From: Bacillus timonensis | GTDB taxonomy: Bacteria > Bacillota > Bacilli > Bacillales > Bacillaceae_L | Direction of reading: 5' to 3' | NCBI RefSeq assembly: GCF_004799755.1 | Contig: NZ_SLUB01000006.1 | Coordinates: 62,001-126,000 of the forward strand | DNA length: 64,000 bases | Part shown: piece after piece, positions 29,216 through 39,052 of the stretch | Numbering within the stretch: the stretch's first letter is position 1 | Layout: every line of letters begins with the position of its first letter | Program-made: the position numbers and the translations under genes | The notes under the pieces: generated by a model | Told to the model about the DNA's origin: nothing | Databases searched by the model: none | What the model saw: the letters and a program-made list of their open reading frames with translations, nothing else

Positions 29216-30043
29216 TTATTTTTGTCGTAGTGCTACGAACGTTCTTGTAATCCCGCATTTAAATTCCAGTGTGACTTTCTGATCTTGGTTGATGGTGCCT
29301 TGCTGAATGACCTGCCTAAAAATATCCTCATTAAATTCTGATTCATCAAATTCGTATAGGAAGGTGAGTAGGGTCTCTAAATGCCGTTCCATATGCTTAC
29401 TTTCCTGTTGCTTATTACTCAGTTCATCGTATTCGGACTGAAGCAACTCTTGTTCATAGTATAGATGGTTGATAGAGGCTTCATAGACACTTGCGACAGT
29501 AGAGTTACTTTGTTCGGCTAGTTCTGAAACTCGTTCGTTAATTTGTTCGATTTGGGCTTCGAGATTCAATTTTCGTGCTTTTTCTGCTGAACTCAGGTCA
29601 TATTCTTCAATGACTTTATGAGCTTCTTGAATCAATTCTTCCTTTCCTTCTTTTAACTCATAGAGTAATGTCATGAAATCCCGCTCAAGTGCAGATTCCC
29701 AAACAAATTTTGCCTTACAATTCACGTTGTACTTTTTAGGATGAACCCTGGTTCTGCATTGCCAAGCTGTATAAAGGAATTTTTCTCCGTTCCTCTCCGA
29801 TGTAAGCCGCCGTCGAACAATGGGGTGACCACACTCTTCACAGAAAAGGATGTTTGAAAAGCATGATTTATTTGAATAAGCCTGTTTATATTTCCCGTCT
29901 GGATTCCTAAACATATTGCTTCTTCTTTTCATCTCTTGCTGGACCGCATTCCAATCTTCCTCTGGAATGATAGCAGGGTGATGGTTTTTAATGAAATATT
30001 GTTGTTCTCTTCCATCATTACGGATTCTTTTATGGGTTAAAAA
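29216..30043 (-). pseudogene. RecB3: divergent serine recombinase, 5' end lost at the unit 4 terminus
   Basis: C-terminal part only: LTHKRIRNDGREQQYFIKNHHPAIIPEEDW of the recombinase domain, then zinc ribbon FCEECGHPIVRRRL...WQC and a coiled tail, ending RTFVALRQK. Similar in layout to the other RecB proteins but well diverged. The open frame continues past 29932 to the junction at 30043/30044, where the class 1 terminus begins in the same reading phase. Missing: all of the catalytic domain. In the other recB genes the equivalent position reads ATTGAT followed by TTTTTA, so the cut falls just after an ATTGAT block. Confidence 0.8.
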
Positions 30044-30118
30044 CGCCGTGAGGACGAGTGGATAAAAATACGCAAAATATAGATTAAAATATCCGAGTTT
30101 CTACTATATATCTAATGC
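30044..30118. other. Island terminus, class 1 (unit 4, inserted in recB3)
   Basis: CGCCGTGAGGACGAGTGG, then ATAAAAATACGCAAAATATA, then TATCCGAGTTTCTACTATATA. Similarity to the terminus at 42409 continues through the following terminator to about 30240, so about 190 bases of left end are shared. Confidence 0.75.
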
Positions 30119-30189
30119 GGTTTTTACTTCCCCTTTTACCTAATAATTTCTCGTTTCATTTTTAGAGCGATTTTCTCCCCATAAAACGC

Positions 30190-30226
30190 AAAAAATGGCC
30201 CACCTCCCTGAATGGAGATGAGCCTG
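30190..30226 (-). terminator. Terminator after the unit 4 cargo gene
   Basis: Minus strand: GGCTCATCTCC-ATTCA-GGGAGGTGGGCC then ATTTTTT. Near-identical to the one at 42551. Confidence 0.75.
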
Positions 30227-30288
30227 ATTGGTCATTTTTCTTCTATATTAAGTTATTGGGATTTCACCTTCGGAAATATATAACTTTC

Positions 30289-32364
30289 TTAAGCCTTCCT
30301 TTTAGTCCAAAATATACCTATGCTATTGATGTCTTCCATATTTTCAAACACGCCTTCATCGGAATACTTTGTACAGTTACAATTCCTATACTCTTGTTCA
30401 CATTTACTGCATTTGGACTGATTTACAATAAATACTGGAGCAATTTCTAGGCTACCCTTTTCTATTTCTTCAATGACTTCAGGATGAGGTTTTAGCATTT
30501 GAAGTTCTATTCCCATAGCTTGCCTATCTTCATCCCAATATAATTTATGATCTTCTTCTATAAATCTTCTATCAAAATATAAGTAGCCCGCCGGTTTTAA
30601 CATGTCTTTTAGTTTTGGATTATCATTTGCCTTAGGGAAGTACTCCGTTAAATTCTTGGCTACTTCTTCACACCATGATCTTACATCTGATTCATTATTG
30701 GGAAATAGCAAACCATCATTAAATAAAATTAGAATGTCCTCTATATGCCCTGCAAAAGAAAAGACTGCTTCTTTACTTTCATACTCAACGGAAATATTAA
30801 AAGTTATAGTCCTGTCGTCATTCCTTTTACTCCAAAGTTCACACAACTCTAAAATTATACCTAGTGTAACATTTGCATCATCTACAGCATTTTCTCCTCT
30901 ATGTAGAATCATCGGGAAATTTGTTACTAAATCTTCATATGCTACAATTTCGGTATTTGGAGGCACACTTAATGATTCCCCTCGCTTACGTAATCTTTTT
31001 ATTATTTCTAGAGTATCGGACTCTATGTATCTAACACTTCTTTTACTATTTATAAGCGAATGGGTTACTCTTATTTTCCTGCCGCTCTTTTTATTAGGAA
31101 CTATGTCCTTATAAGAAAGTGCTATTCTAACTCCTTCACCTTTCTTCATATAGGAAGGGGAGTATTCAGACAATGGAATCTTATCATCCTCTTTTTCAAG
31201 AATCTCTGGCTGAAAGCTTTTTTGTGAATCTTCCCCACCAAAGTATTCTCCAACTAATGTGTTATCTCTATAATAATGAGATATAAGTTCTTTCCACTCT
31301 GAAACAGATATGTCACCATCAAGTCGCCACAATTTGTTATAATCAGTGTTTTTACCAGAACCTTTTATATCTACATCCCATCTATTAAGTATCCCCTCTT
31401 CATCATAGATTCGAATGGCACCATCAAGGTGGAAGGGATTACTGGTAGATTCATCTATCATACTATGAACAAATCTGCATCCATAATTACTTTCACTTAT
31501 ACCTAAACTTGGTTTTACAATAACTTCTTCACACTCAAATGTTTTCTTATTATCCTGTTCATACCACCAAAATTCTGTGTTTTGCACGTCATTAAATAAT
31601 ATTTCCTTTTCCGAACTCTTATGTGTAGTAACTCCTATTGGTATATCTGCAAGATTATCTGAAAATTGTGGCCCCCACCAATATTGGAATTCAAACACTT
31701 CAGAATAAGAACCTGCTAGCCCAACCATATCAGGATCCAAAAGAACTTTTGATGTTACTTTATCGGACCCTCCTATCTCTTGAAATCGTTTTAAAAATGG
31801 TGTGTTAAGTGTATTAAGTCTGGAGAATGATCTCCGAAAAAAGGAACTAGCATACAATAACAACCCGTCTTTTTCGTATATACCAGGGGCTATTGGGTTT
31901 AATTTTGATAGTAATACAAGGCCATGTTTATCATCTGTTTCAAAAATTTCTGGGAATACTCTTTTAGCTATGCCTTTATCGATAATCGCCGCTGATTCAG
32001 TTGAAGAAAAAATATAATCTTCGGATAAATAAGGATTGAGCTTCTCTAAAAGTTGATCCTTATACGGTTTAATAAAATTAGTAGTTTTATTTAAATAAAA
32101 GCTTCTAATTCGACTATCGATACCTTCGCTTTCTTTTTCATTCTCTGGAACATAGGTAATGTTTGTAGTCCTTACCATACCAGGTTCAAAATGTAGTGCA
32201 TTTATCAATGTCCAAGCAATTGGTTTTGTGTGATCATGACCTAAATAAGATGGTACACCTAACTGCCAATTATCACTATATGCGGATTCCAAAGCTCCCA
32301 CTGTAAACTTTATATTATACTTGTTTACCTCATCACTATTAACAACTCCCAATAATCTTAGCAT
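30289..32364 (-). CDS. Unrecognised 692-residue cargo protein, candidate single-gene defence system
   Basis: I do not recognise the family. Start: the third ATG of the open frame (32364), with GAGGAG 8 bases upstream; 32370 is the alternative. No signal peptide or membrane segment. The N-terminus (FTVGALESAYSDNW, then VPSYLGHDHTKPIAWT) resembles the H-D ... P-(I/L)-(G/A) signature of HK97-type prohead proteases and related folds; this is a weak motif-level likeness. The middle is rich in Trp, Tyr and Asp (FQYWWGPQFSD, EFWWYEQDN, GYLYFDRRF). The C-terminus has a Cys cluster, CSKCEQEYRNCNC, probably binding zinc. It is the only gene between a terminus and a double recombinase, the slot that holds defence-like pairs in other units. 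Confidence 0.75.
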   Translation of the reverse strand: MLRLLGVVNSDEVNKYNIKFTVGALESAYSDNWQLGVPSYLGHDHTKPIAWTLINALHFEPGMVRTTNITYVPENEKESEGIDSRIRSFYLNKTTNFIKPYKDQLLEKLNPYLSEDYIFSSTESAAIIDKGIAKRVFPEIFETDDKHGLVLLSKLNPIAPGIYEKDGLLLYASSFFRRSFSRLNTLNTPFLKRFQEIGGSDKVTSKVLLDPDMVGLAGSYSEVFEFQYWWGPQFSDNLADIPIGVTTHKSSEKEILFNDVQNTEFWWYEQDNKKTFECEEVIVKPSLGISESNYGCRFVHSMIDESTSNPFHLDGAIRIYDEEGILNRWDVDIKGSGKNTDYNKLWRLDGDISVSEWKELISHYYRDNTLVGEYFGGEDSQKSFQPEILEKEDDKIPLSEYSPSYMKKGEGVRIALSYKDIVPNKKSGRKIRVTHSLINSKRSVRYIESDTLEIIKRLRKRGESLSVPPNTEIVAYEDLVTNFPMILHRGENAVDDANVTLGIILELCELWSKRNDDRTITFNISVEYESKEAVFSFAGHIEDILILFNDGLLFPNNESDVRSWCEEVAKNLTEYFPKANDNPKLKDMLKPAGYLYFDRRFIEEDHKLYWDEDRQAMGIELQMLKPHPEVIEEIEKGSLEIAPVFIVNQSKCSKCEQEYRNCNCTKYSDEGVFENMEDINSIGIFWTKRKA

Positions 32365-32502
32365 TTTCATCACTCCTCTTTTCTTCTGCCACCCAGTTCA
32401 TAGCATTATTTATTCGTTATACTTACCACTGGTTATATTTTACCATTTTTCAATCAAGCACAAGAATATATAGTCTATTAATCTGTTAGAACCATAATAA
32501 AA

Positions 32503-32541
32503 AGCAAAAAACGGCCCACCTCCCTGTATGGAAATGAGCCT
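32503..32541 (-). terminator. Terminator after RecC4
   Basis: Minus strand: GGCTCATTTCC...GGGAGGTGGGCC then GTTTTTTGC. Confidence 0.7.
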
Positions 32542-32585
32542 TAATCTATTACTCTATTAATTTACAACTTCCCAGAACCAGAATG

Positions 32586-35500
32586 CTAGATAACCACATA
32601 ATGAAACACTTCTCTGGTTCCACCCTTTTCCGACGCTTTGAATCTTTCCATTCTTCCTTGCTTCATTAATGGCCTCAAAATAACTTGGAAGATGTGCGAA
32701 TCAGAAATGATCATCCTCTCATTCATAAAACTTACAATCTCTTTTATATCCTTTGGCTCCAAGCAAAATACTAACAGCTCCTCCACCTCAGGCCCATTAA
32801 GTAACGCCTCATGTTTTTCCTTCGTTTTCTGCTTCTTCTGCTGCCTTTTTAACTCTACATAGTCATCATAGGTTTCTGGCATTTTTTGTTCCAGTTCGAA
32901 TATGAGATGGTAGGTAACCTTTCCATCTTTACACACCTCTCCACGACTTATTAATTCTTGAAACAAATATTCAGGAAAGTCATCACTTTCGCCTTCCACA
33001 TACTTTCTCACTTTTTTCATGATTTCCTTAAACAGCTTTCTTTCTTGTTCCACACATCTTTCCCGTTCACTAAAGTGTTTCAGTCGGTCATGCAACTCCA
33101 CCAATTCTTCTGTCAGCTTATCCACCAGCTGAGTGTTTTGGCCGTTTTCATGGATACCCTCTTCTACAGCTTTATACAAGGCTTGGTTTTGCGTTTCCAC
33201 TTTGTCCTGCAAATCTATTTTTTCCTGCTTCTCTTCCTCTGTTAATTCCAATCTATTAATCCAATGCAAGACGTCATTTTTAAAATTAGGGTCCGCATGA
33301 ATTTGTTTTAAGAAGTGGATAAAGTTCCACTCTAAATAATCCTGGCGAATACGCTTTGTATCGCATCGTTCAGTTCTATACCTCTGATCATGGCGACAGC
33401 ACACCCAGAAGTGCGTTTCATAAGGATTTTTCCATCGTCTCTCTACATGACGTCTATGCCCCATCAAATATCCACATTCACCACAGTACAGTTTTTCAAT
33501 AAATTCTTCATTTTTCATTTCGTCTTTTTCATACTTCTGATTTTCTTCTTTGATAAATCCTTTTCTCCGTTCTTCTAAAATATCCTGAACCCGTTCCCAG
33601 TCCTTTGGCTTAATAATCGCCTCATGATGATTTTCAATATAATACTGTGGTTCCTCTCCCTGATTACGGACGACCTTGGATTGCAGCGTATCGACAGTCA
33701 CATTTTTTTGAAATAAATAATCACCCTTATACACTTCATTCTTTAACATCCCCATCACTGATTTAGGATTCCAAAAATCCTTTCCTGTAGCTGTTTTAAT
33801 ACCATCACTGGCTAAGTCTTCACAAATTTTATTTACTGTCTTACCTTTTATCACTTCCCTAAAAATACGTTTAATGATTTTGGCTTGTTCCGGCTGGATA
33901 TGCCAGCGATAATCTTCGTCTACCCAATATCCATACGTAGCCTTTTTCCACCGGATAATGCCTCGTTTGGCCTGACTCCGATGTCCCCAAGCAATGCTCC
34001 TTCCAACATTCATGACTTCTTCTTGGGCGATGGCACCGTAGATGGACATCATCAACTCTGATTGGGGGTCTGACGTCCAGATATTCTCCTTCTCAAAATA
34101 AATATACACAGGGGTTGGGAGTTGTTTCAGGTGTCGTGCAATGGAAAGGGTATCTAATGCATTCCGGCTAAAGCGAGAAATTGATTTTGTGATGATGACG
34201 TTAACAAGTCCTCGTTCACAATCCTTCAAGAGTTGGTTTAATTGATCTCGCTTTTCCAAGGAACGGCCTGTGATACCTTCATCTGCATAGATACCCGCAA
34301 ATTCATAGGATGGGTCTTTCAAAATGAGATACGTATAGTATGCTACCTGTGTTTTCATGCTTGTTTTCTGTTCTAAGCGATCGGTTGAAACCCTACAGTA
34401 AGCAGCTGTCTTGAGTGTTTTTTTATTTTTTTGCAAATGGTCAGGCTTTTCGTTTCCTATCGGTGCGTTCCCAATCGTTTCAAGAATGGCCTTCCCTTCA
34501 CCTGGTTCTATCTTTTGTACTTCTCGCTCAACTGTAGTATTCACTTCTTTTTCCCTCTTCTCTTTTAAAGCCCCATGTTCATCGAGAAGGATCAGTTCCT
34601 GATTCACCTCCTTCTTAGGGCTCACTTTTTTCTTTGGTTTATCTTTCTGGGTTGAATGAATGGATTTGCTTTCAGATAATTGACCAACCGTCAGGCTTGT
34701 CCCGTCAAACCATTCAACTTGATAATTTTTTTCATTTTCTATAGTGATTTGATGAATCCATGCACGTAAGTGTTCTGTCGTTACTTTTTGGTAAAACTCT
34801 TCCATAGACTCTAGTGTTTTTAGCCACTCCAATGTCTTCACTCGAAAAGGACGATCATCTTCTATTTGAGCAACCTGTTTTTCAAATGCTTGGTATTCTT
34901 TTTCTAAGGCATTTATCTTTTCCGGATCCTCATTACTTTCCTTCGCTATCTCTAATTCCGTTAACCATTTCAACCGATGAAATTCAAAATGGTCCTGCTG
35001 ATTGGTCGCTTTAAGTTCTTTCTGCAACTGGGCAAGGCTATCCGGTTGATTCAATTCATATCTTAAACGCATCGCATGTAATGCCATCTGTTTTAACTGT
35101 TCTTCATTTATGTTTGGAGCATCGCATGTTTTTGCATTACTCGAAGCACACTTCCAATAATCAATTCGTGGACTAGGGTGAAATTTATACCGATACCCAC
35201 ATGCGTGGCAAATGAGCTTTTGGGAGAATGCCGGTCGATTTCTCTTCGTTGGTGTTCCTGTATTCCTTTTGTTGCTTTCTATACGCCTCTGTACTTCATC
35301 GAATACTTCCCGACTGATGATTGGAGGGTGGGTGTTTTCTATCTCAATCTCCTCTCGATCGTGATACGTCTTTTTGTGAGTGAAAAGATCTCTGGTCTCG
35401 GTCCTTGCCATTCTATTTCCTGTGTAGGTGTACGCCTTAAGCAATTTTTTGATATTGGAAGGCGACCATCTTTCTTTTCCGGTAGCAGTTTTAATCCCCT

Positions 35501-36200
35501 GTCTGTATAACTCTCTTGTAATTTCAGCCCTAGACCGCCCTTGTAGAAACCAATCAAAAATGTTACGAACAACCGCTGCTTCTTGCTCATTAATCTCAAG
35601 TGTATTTCCTGTCTCCCCTCGAACTAGGTTATAGCCATATAGTCTAGAGAATTTAGCTTCGCCTTTTTGAAACTTTTTCTCGTATCCCCATTTTGTAGAA
35701 GTAGATAGGTTCTCAATTTCCTCTTGGGCAAGGGCTGCATAGGTGGTGAGTAAAAATTGATTAAAAGTAATAGAGGTGTCTATTTGTTCTTTTTCAAAAT
35801 AAATTCCCACCCCTTTCGCTTTAAGCTCCTCTACTATTTCCATTAAATGTTCTGCATTTCTCGTTAAGCGAGATACATCTTTTGTAAGAATAAAATCGAC
35901 TCTTCCTTCATCGCAATGACGCAGTAACCGCTGCAGTCCTCGTTGTTTTTTAGCATTACTCCCGCTCGTACCATTATCAAAATACACACCAACAAATTTC
36001 CAATTAGGTTTACTTCTAATCAAGTGGGTATAGTGGTGTACCTGATTCTCCAGCGAGCGTAATTGATTTTCCAAATCAGTACTGACTCGGCAATAGGCAG
36101 CGACCTTAACAGGCTTCTCACCATGTAACGGACTTTCCTCTCTTTCCTTTACAGGATCCCATAATGTTTTGGTCCACATGCCTTTTTGAAAATTATCCAT
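32586..36200 (-). CDS. RecC4: fused double serine recombinase (unit 4)
   Basis: About 1,204 residues. It has the clearest start of the family: ATG at 36198-36200 (product MDNFQKGMWTKTLWDPVK) with AAAGGGG 8 bases upstream, which fixes the start position used for the others. First half: AAYCRVSTD, SRLTRN, GYNLVRGETGNTLEINEQEAAVVRNIF, zinc ribbon CHACGYRYKF...YWKC. Second half: AAYCRVSTDRLEQ, SRFSRN, ENIWTSDPQSE, zinc ribbon YCGECGYLMG...WVCC. Both active sites look intact. Lineage with ENIWTSDPQ, associated with class 1 termini. It follows RecB4 through the conserved leader. Confidence 0.9.
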   Translation of the reverse strand: MDNFQKGMWTKTLWDPVKEREESPLHGEKPVKVAAYCRVSTDLENQLRSLENQVHHYTHLIRSKPNWKFVGVYFDNGTSGSNAKKQRGLQRLLRHCDEGRVDFILTKDVSRLTRNAEHLMEIVEELKAKGVGIYFEKEQIDTSITFNQFLLTTYAALAQEEIENLSTSTKWGYEKKFQKGEAKFSRLYGYNLVRGETGNTLEINEQEAAVVRNIFDWFLQGRSRAEITRELYRQGIKTATGKERWSPSNIKKLLKAYTYTGNRMARTETRDLFTHKKTYHDREEIEIENTHPPIISREVFDEVQRRIESNKRNTGTPTKRNRPAFSQKLICHACGYRYKFHPSPRIDYWKCASSNAKTCDAPNINEEQLKQMALHAMRLRYELNQPDSLAQLQKELKATNQQDHFEFHRLKWLTELEIAKESNEDPEKINALEKEYQAFEKQVAQIEDDRPFRVKTLEWLKTLESMEEFYQKVTTEHLRAWIHQITIENEKNYQVEWFDGTSLTVGQLSESKSIHSTQKDKPKKKVSPKKEVNQELILLDEHGALKEKREKEVNTTVEREVQKIEPGEGKAILETIGNAPIGNEKPDHLQKNKKTLKTAAYCRVSTDRLEQKTSMKTQVAYYTYLILKDPSYEFAGIYADEGITGRSLEKRDQLNQLLKDCERGLVNVIITKSISRFSRNALDTLSIARHLKQLPTPVYIYFEKENIWTSDPQSELMMSIYGAIAQEEVMNVGRSIAWGHRSQAKRGIIRWKKATYGYWVDEDYRWHIQPEQAKIIKRIFREVIKGKTVNKICEDLASDGIKTATGKDFWNPKSVMGMLKNEVYKGDYLFQKNVTVDTLQSKVVRNQGEEPQYYIENHHEAIIKPKDWERVQDILEERRKGFIKEENQKYEKDEMKNEEFIEKLYCGECGYLMGHRRHVERRWKNPYETHFWVCCRHDQRYRTERCDTKRIRQDYLEWNFIHFLKQIHADPNFKNDVLHWINRLELTEEEKQEKIDLQDKVETQNQALYKAVEEGIHENGQNTQLVDKLTEELVELHDRLKHFSERERCVEQERKLFKEIMKKVRKYVEGESDDFPEYLFQELISRGEVCKDGKVTYHLIFELEQKMPETYDDYVELKRQQKKQKTKEKHEALLNGPEVEELLVFCLEPKDIKEIVSFMNERMIISDSHIFQVILRPLMKQGRMERFKASEKGGTREVFHYVVI

Positions 36201-36315
36201 AATAAAAACCCCTTTCCGATAAGTCATAGTGGTTCGTGTCCATCTATCACTCACATCCCAAGAACTTTCAAGTTCTTTTTCTGGGTGGAAAGAGGTTTTT
36301 GTTTATTCGTTTAGA

Positions 36316-37632
36316 TTAAGCTTTTTCCTTTTTGGGTGTTTTTCGTTCCCTAGCACAGATGGTCCGTTCCACACCGCACTTAAATTGAAATTCAACTATC
36401 CTCTCTTTGTAAATAATGCCTCGTTCAACTGTATCTTTGAAAAGCTTCACGTCAAAATACTCCAGTTCCTCAGTCTCTTCTAATAAGACTAGGAGGGATT
36501 GTAATTGCTTTTCTAAATAAAGTTGTTCTTGCATGTTTTCCTCCAGGCTGTCCCGCTCCTGTTGGAGAATTTCCTGTTCATAGATGAGATGCCTTAATGT
36601 GGCATCGTAAATGGCATCGCTGGTAGCTGACTCTTTGGCAGCCAAGTCACTAATGCGGTCGGTTATCGCTTCAATTTGCGAGTTCAACTCCTCTAATCTT
36701 TGTTGTTCCGGTGGCGAGAGGGATGCCTTTTCAATGGCTTGTTTCGCTTCTTCTATTACTTCATCGAGGTTTTCCTTCATTTCCCTCATAATTTTCATAA
36801 AGGCATTTTCAAGGTCTGTCTCATGAACATAGCTTGTTTTACAATCTTTATAGTCTGGATCTCGTCCTGCGGTCACTCGGCATTGCCAAGCAGAAATGTA
36901 ATACTTCTCCCCCTTCCTGCTTGAAGTCATCCGTCTTCGTATCACCGGCCTTCCACATTCTCCGCAATAGTACTGATTGGAAAATGGGCTGTGTCCACTA
37001 TAGTGTTGCCGATACTTTTTATCTGGGTCCCGCATCATCAAACTTCGCCTGTTCATTTCTTGTTGAGCTGCTTCAAATGTATCCTCGCTGATAATGGCTG
37101 GATGGGTGTTCTTTACATAGTACTGTGGCTGATGTCCCCTGTTCCTGACGCGTTGATGAGTAAGATAGCTAGTTGTAACGGTCTTCTGCGCTAAACAGTG
37201 GCCTTGGTACTTTTCTTGTCTTAAGATTTTATAAACCGAATCTCCCGTCCACGTTGTATTTCCCTTTCCTGTCTTTATTCCATCTCTCATTAAATCTTTA
37301 GCTATGCTTGGACACCCTTTTCCTTCTAAAAACTCCCGAAAAATTCTTCTTACCACCTCTGCTTGTTCTTCGTCAATAACAATTTCCCCCTCTTCAGTCG
37401 TGTCATAACCCAGGAAAAACGTGGTCGGCATATGAACGATTCCTTGTTGAAATCGCTTCTGCACTCCCCATTTCGTGTTTTCACTTACGCTACGACTTTC
37501 TTCCTGTGCCATCGAGGATAAAATGGTTAAGAAAAGCTCTGATTTTGAATCCAGTGTGTCAATATTCTCTTTCTCGAAAAAAACGCCAACCGGACTTTTC
37601 AGCCCTTTTAACCTTCTGATAATTGATATGCA
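36316..37632 (-). pseudogene. RecB4: serine recombinase, 5' end lost at the unit 5 terminus
   Basis: As RecB1: homology to RecB6 begins at CISIIRRLKGLKSPVGVFFEKENIDT and continues to the C-terminus with the YCGECGRPVIRRRM zinc ribbon. The cut is at exactly the same codon as in RecB1 and is again joined to a class 2 terminus. The open frame reads back through the terminus (YFAYFYPISLTA) to 37782, but no ribosome binding site is seen. Confidence 0.85.
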
Positions 37633-37677
37633 CGCCGTGAGGCTGATTGGATAAAAATACGCAAAATATATCCCCCT
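37633..37677. other. Island terminus, class 2 (unit 5, inserted in recB4)
   Basis: CGCCGTGAGGCTGATTGG, then ATAAAAATACGCAAAATATA, then TCCCCCT. Matches the terminus at 14420 in sequence and in the target position. Confidence 0.75.
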
Positions 37678-37749
37678 ACTTAAACCCGCTATATAGAAGG
37701 ATTTATCCACTGTTTCATTTAATCCGCATATTAGGTTTCCAACCCAAAT

Positions 37750-37780
37750 AAAAAAATGCCCACCACGTATTGTGATGAGC
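37750..37780 (-). terminator. Terminator after the AlbA-domain gene
   Basis: Minus strand: GCTCATCAC-AATAC-GTGGTGGGC then ATTTTTTT; almost the same as that at 14473, so class 2 units share more than the terminus. Confidence 0.75.
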
Positions 37781-37853
37781 AAAGTTTGATGAGTTCCTTC
37801 TATTATATTGATAACGTCAACCCAGATATTTTTCTATCTTTTATTTGCGCAAT

Positions 37854-39026
37854 TTATGAATCAGCGATTAACTGTCGGGCTTGGATGTTCCGTTTAAAAT
37901 CCTTAAATGCCTTATTTAAAGCTAGGCCTACCGATAACATTTCTTTATTTACCTCTGCTTCCAATTTATCACCTGTATCTACAGTAAAGTGAATTTGTTC
38001 TGCATCAGCAATATAATTTTCTATTAGTGTTAAATTACCCTCCACATAGGCCTCAAAGGATACCTTTTCTTTTTCATTCTCAAAATACAGAATAACTTCA
38101 TCAAGATTTCTTTTCGCGTATACTTCTTCCATATCTTCATCATCGAAGAAGAACTGTTGCAGCTTATATACCGTGCTGTCCCTTAAATAATATCTGTAGG
38201 AGTATTTATAATTAATTCCCCATTGATCACGACCGACAAAACCACGCTTAGGTATAGGTGTTTTATATCTACCACTGTCTAAAATCACTAATTGAAAATT
38301 TTCTAGCACCGTTTCATTACACATGATTTTTAAGTCCTTATACATGAACTTTGAATTTGTCTGAGAGTAAACATAAAACTCGCCTGATCGCCTATCGTAC
38401 TCATCGTCATCATATTCTTCTACTAGCTTAAACTCCGGATTATAAATATTATAGTGTGTGTCGTTGTTCTCAACCCATTCTATTTTGTTCTCTAATCTAT
38501 TTACAATCTGTGTCAGGGGTGGCTGAGTTAATCCAAGCCTTTTCTTCCATAACATTTCAATCTGCTGTATATTAGCATTTTGACTGATTGGGGTATTCCT
38601 GTCTCCGATCCTCGTGTAAATGTATTCTTCTTTTATATTGTGATATCTTTTGCTCTTTTTCTTAAGGTAAAAAGGCACGTTATAGGAATTGAAAACAGTA
38701 AGGATATCAATTTCCTTGCCAGCAATTCTTATGGTCTCTACCTTTACTTCCGGAGTATTATCACCTGCAAAAACCGTATTGGAAAGGAAGTCTAGAATGG
38801 CTACTTGCTTAACTCGATTTTCTTCATTAAGTCCTATAATTTCTCCATTATCTGAAACGCCAATAATTAGGTAGCAATCCCTATCATGTACGGTATTTGC
38901 AAAACAAAGAATGTCATGTAATAACCTTTCATTATCTTTATGCCACTCCTGTTTGAAATCCCAATAGTCTCCTTCTGCCTTTTTATTAATTAACGTATAA
39001 ATTTTCGACGCTAAGTTATTTCCCAT
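37854..39026 (-). CDS. AlbA_2/Schlafen-type putative DNA- or RNA-binding protein
   Basis: 390 residues from the ATG at 39024-39026, preceded by GGGGG; the longer frame start (39071) lies inside the upstream gene. Residues 10-150 match the AlbA_2 (Schlafen AAA_4) domain: the early acidic E-x(n)-DFKQEWH motif, DILCFANTVHDRDCYLIIGVSDNGEIIGLNEEN, VETIRIAGKEIDILTV and the closing YTRIGDRNTPIS. This domain binds nucleic acid or nucleotide and is found in Schlafen-like antiviral nucleases. The C-terminal 230 residues are unassigned, with an acidic DDDEYDRR stretch. It is 26 bases downstream of a HEPN-domain gene and probably co-expressed with it. Confidence 0.8.
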   Translation of the reverse strand: MGNNLASKIYTLINKKAEGDYWDFKQEWHKDNERLLHDILCFANTVHDRDCYLIIGVSDNGEIIGLNEENRVKQVAILDFLSNTVFAGDNTPEVKVETIRIAGKEIDILTVFNSYNVPFYLKKKSKRYHNIKEEYIYTRIGDRNTPISQNANIQQIEMLWKKRLGLTQPPLTQIVNRLENKIEWVENNDTHYNIYNPEFKLVEEYDDDEYDRRSGEFYVYSQTNSKFMYKDLKIMCNETVLENFQLVILDSGRYKTPIPKRGFVGRDQWGINYKYSYRYYLRDSTVYKLQQFFFDDEDMEEVYAKRNLDEVILYFENEKEKVSFEAYVEGNLTLIENYIADAEQIHFTVDTGDKLEAEVNKEMLSVGLALNKAFKDFKRNIQARQLIADS

Positions 39027-39052
39027 TATTAGCCCCCTTACTAAAACAATTA

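Noticed and set aside
36316-37782. 488-residue RecB4 reading with a new N-terminus (ILSRGIYFAYFYP)
   Set aside because: The first 50 codons are terminus and non-coding DNA with no homology to recombinases.
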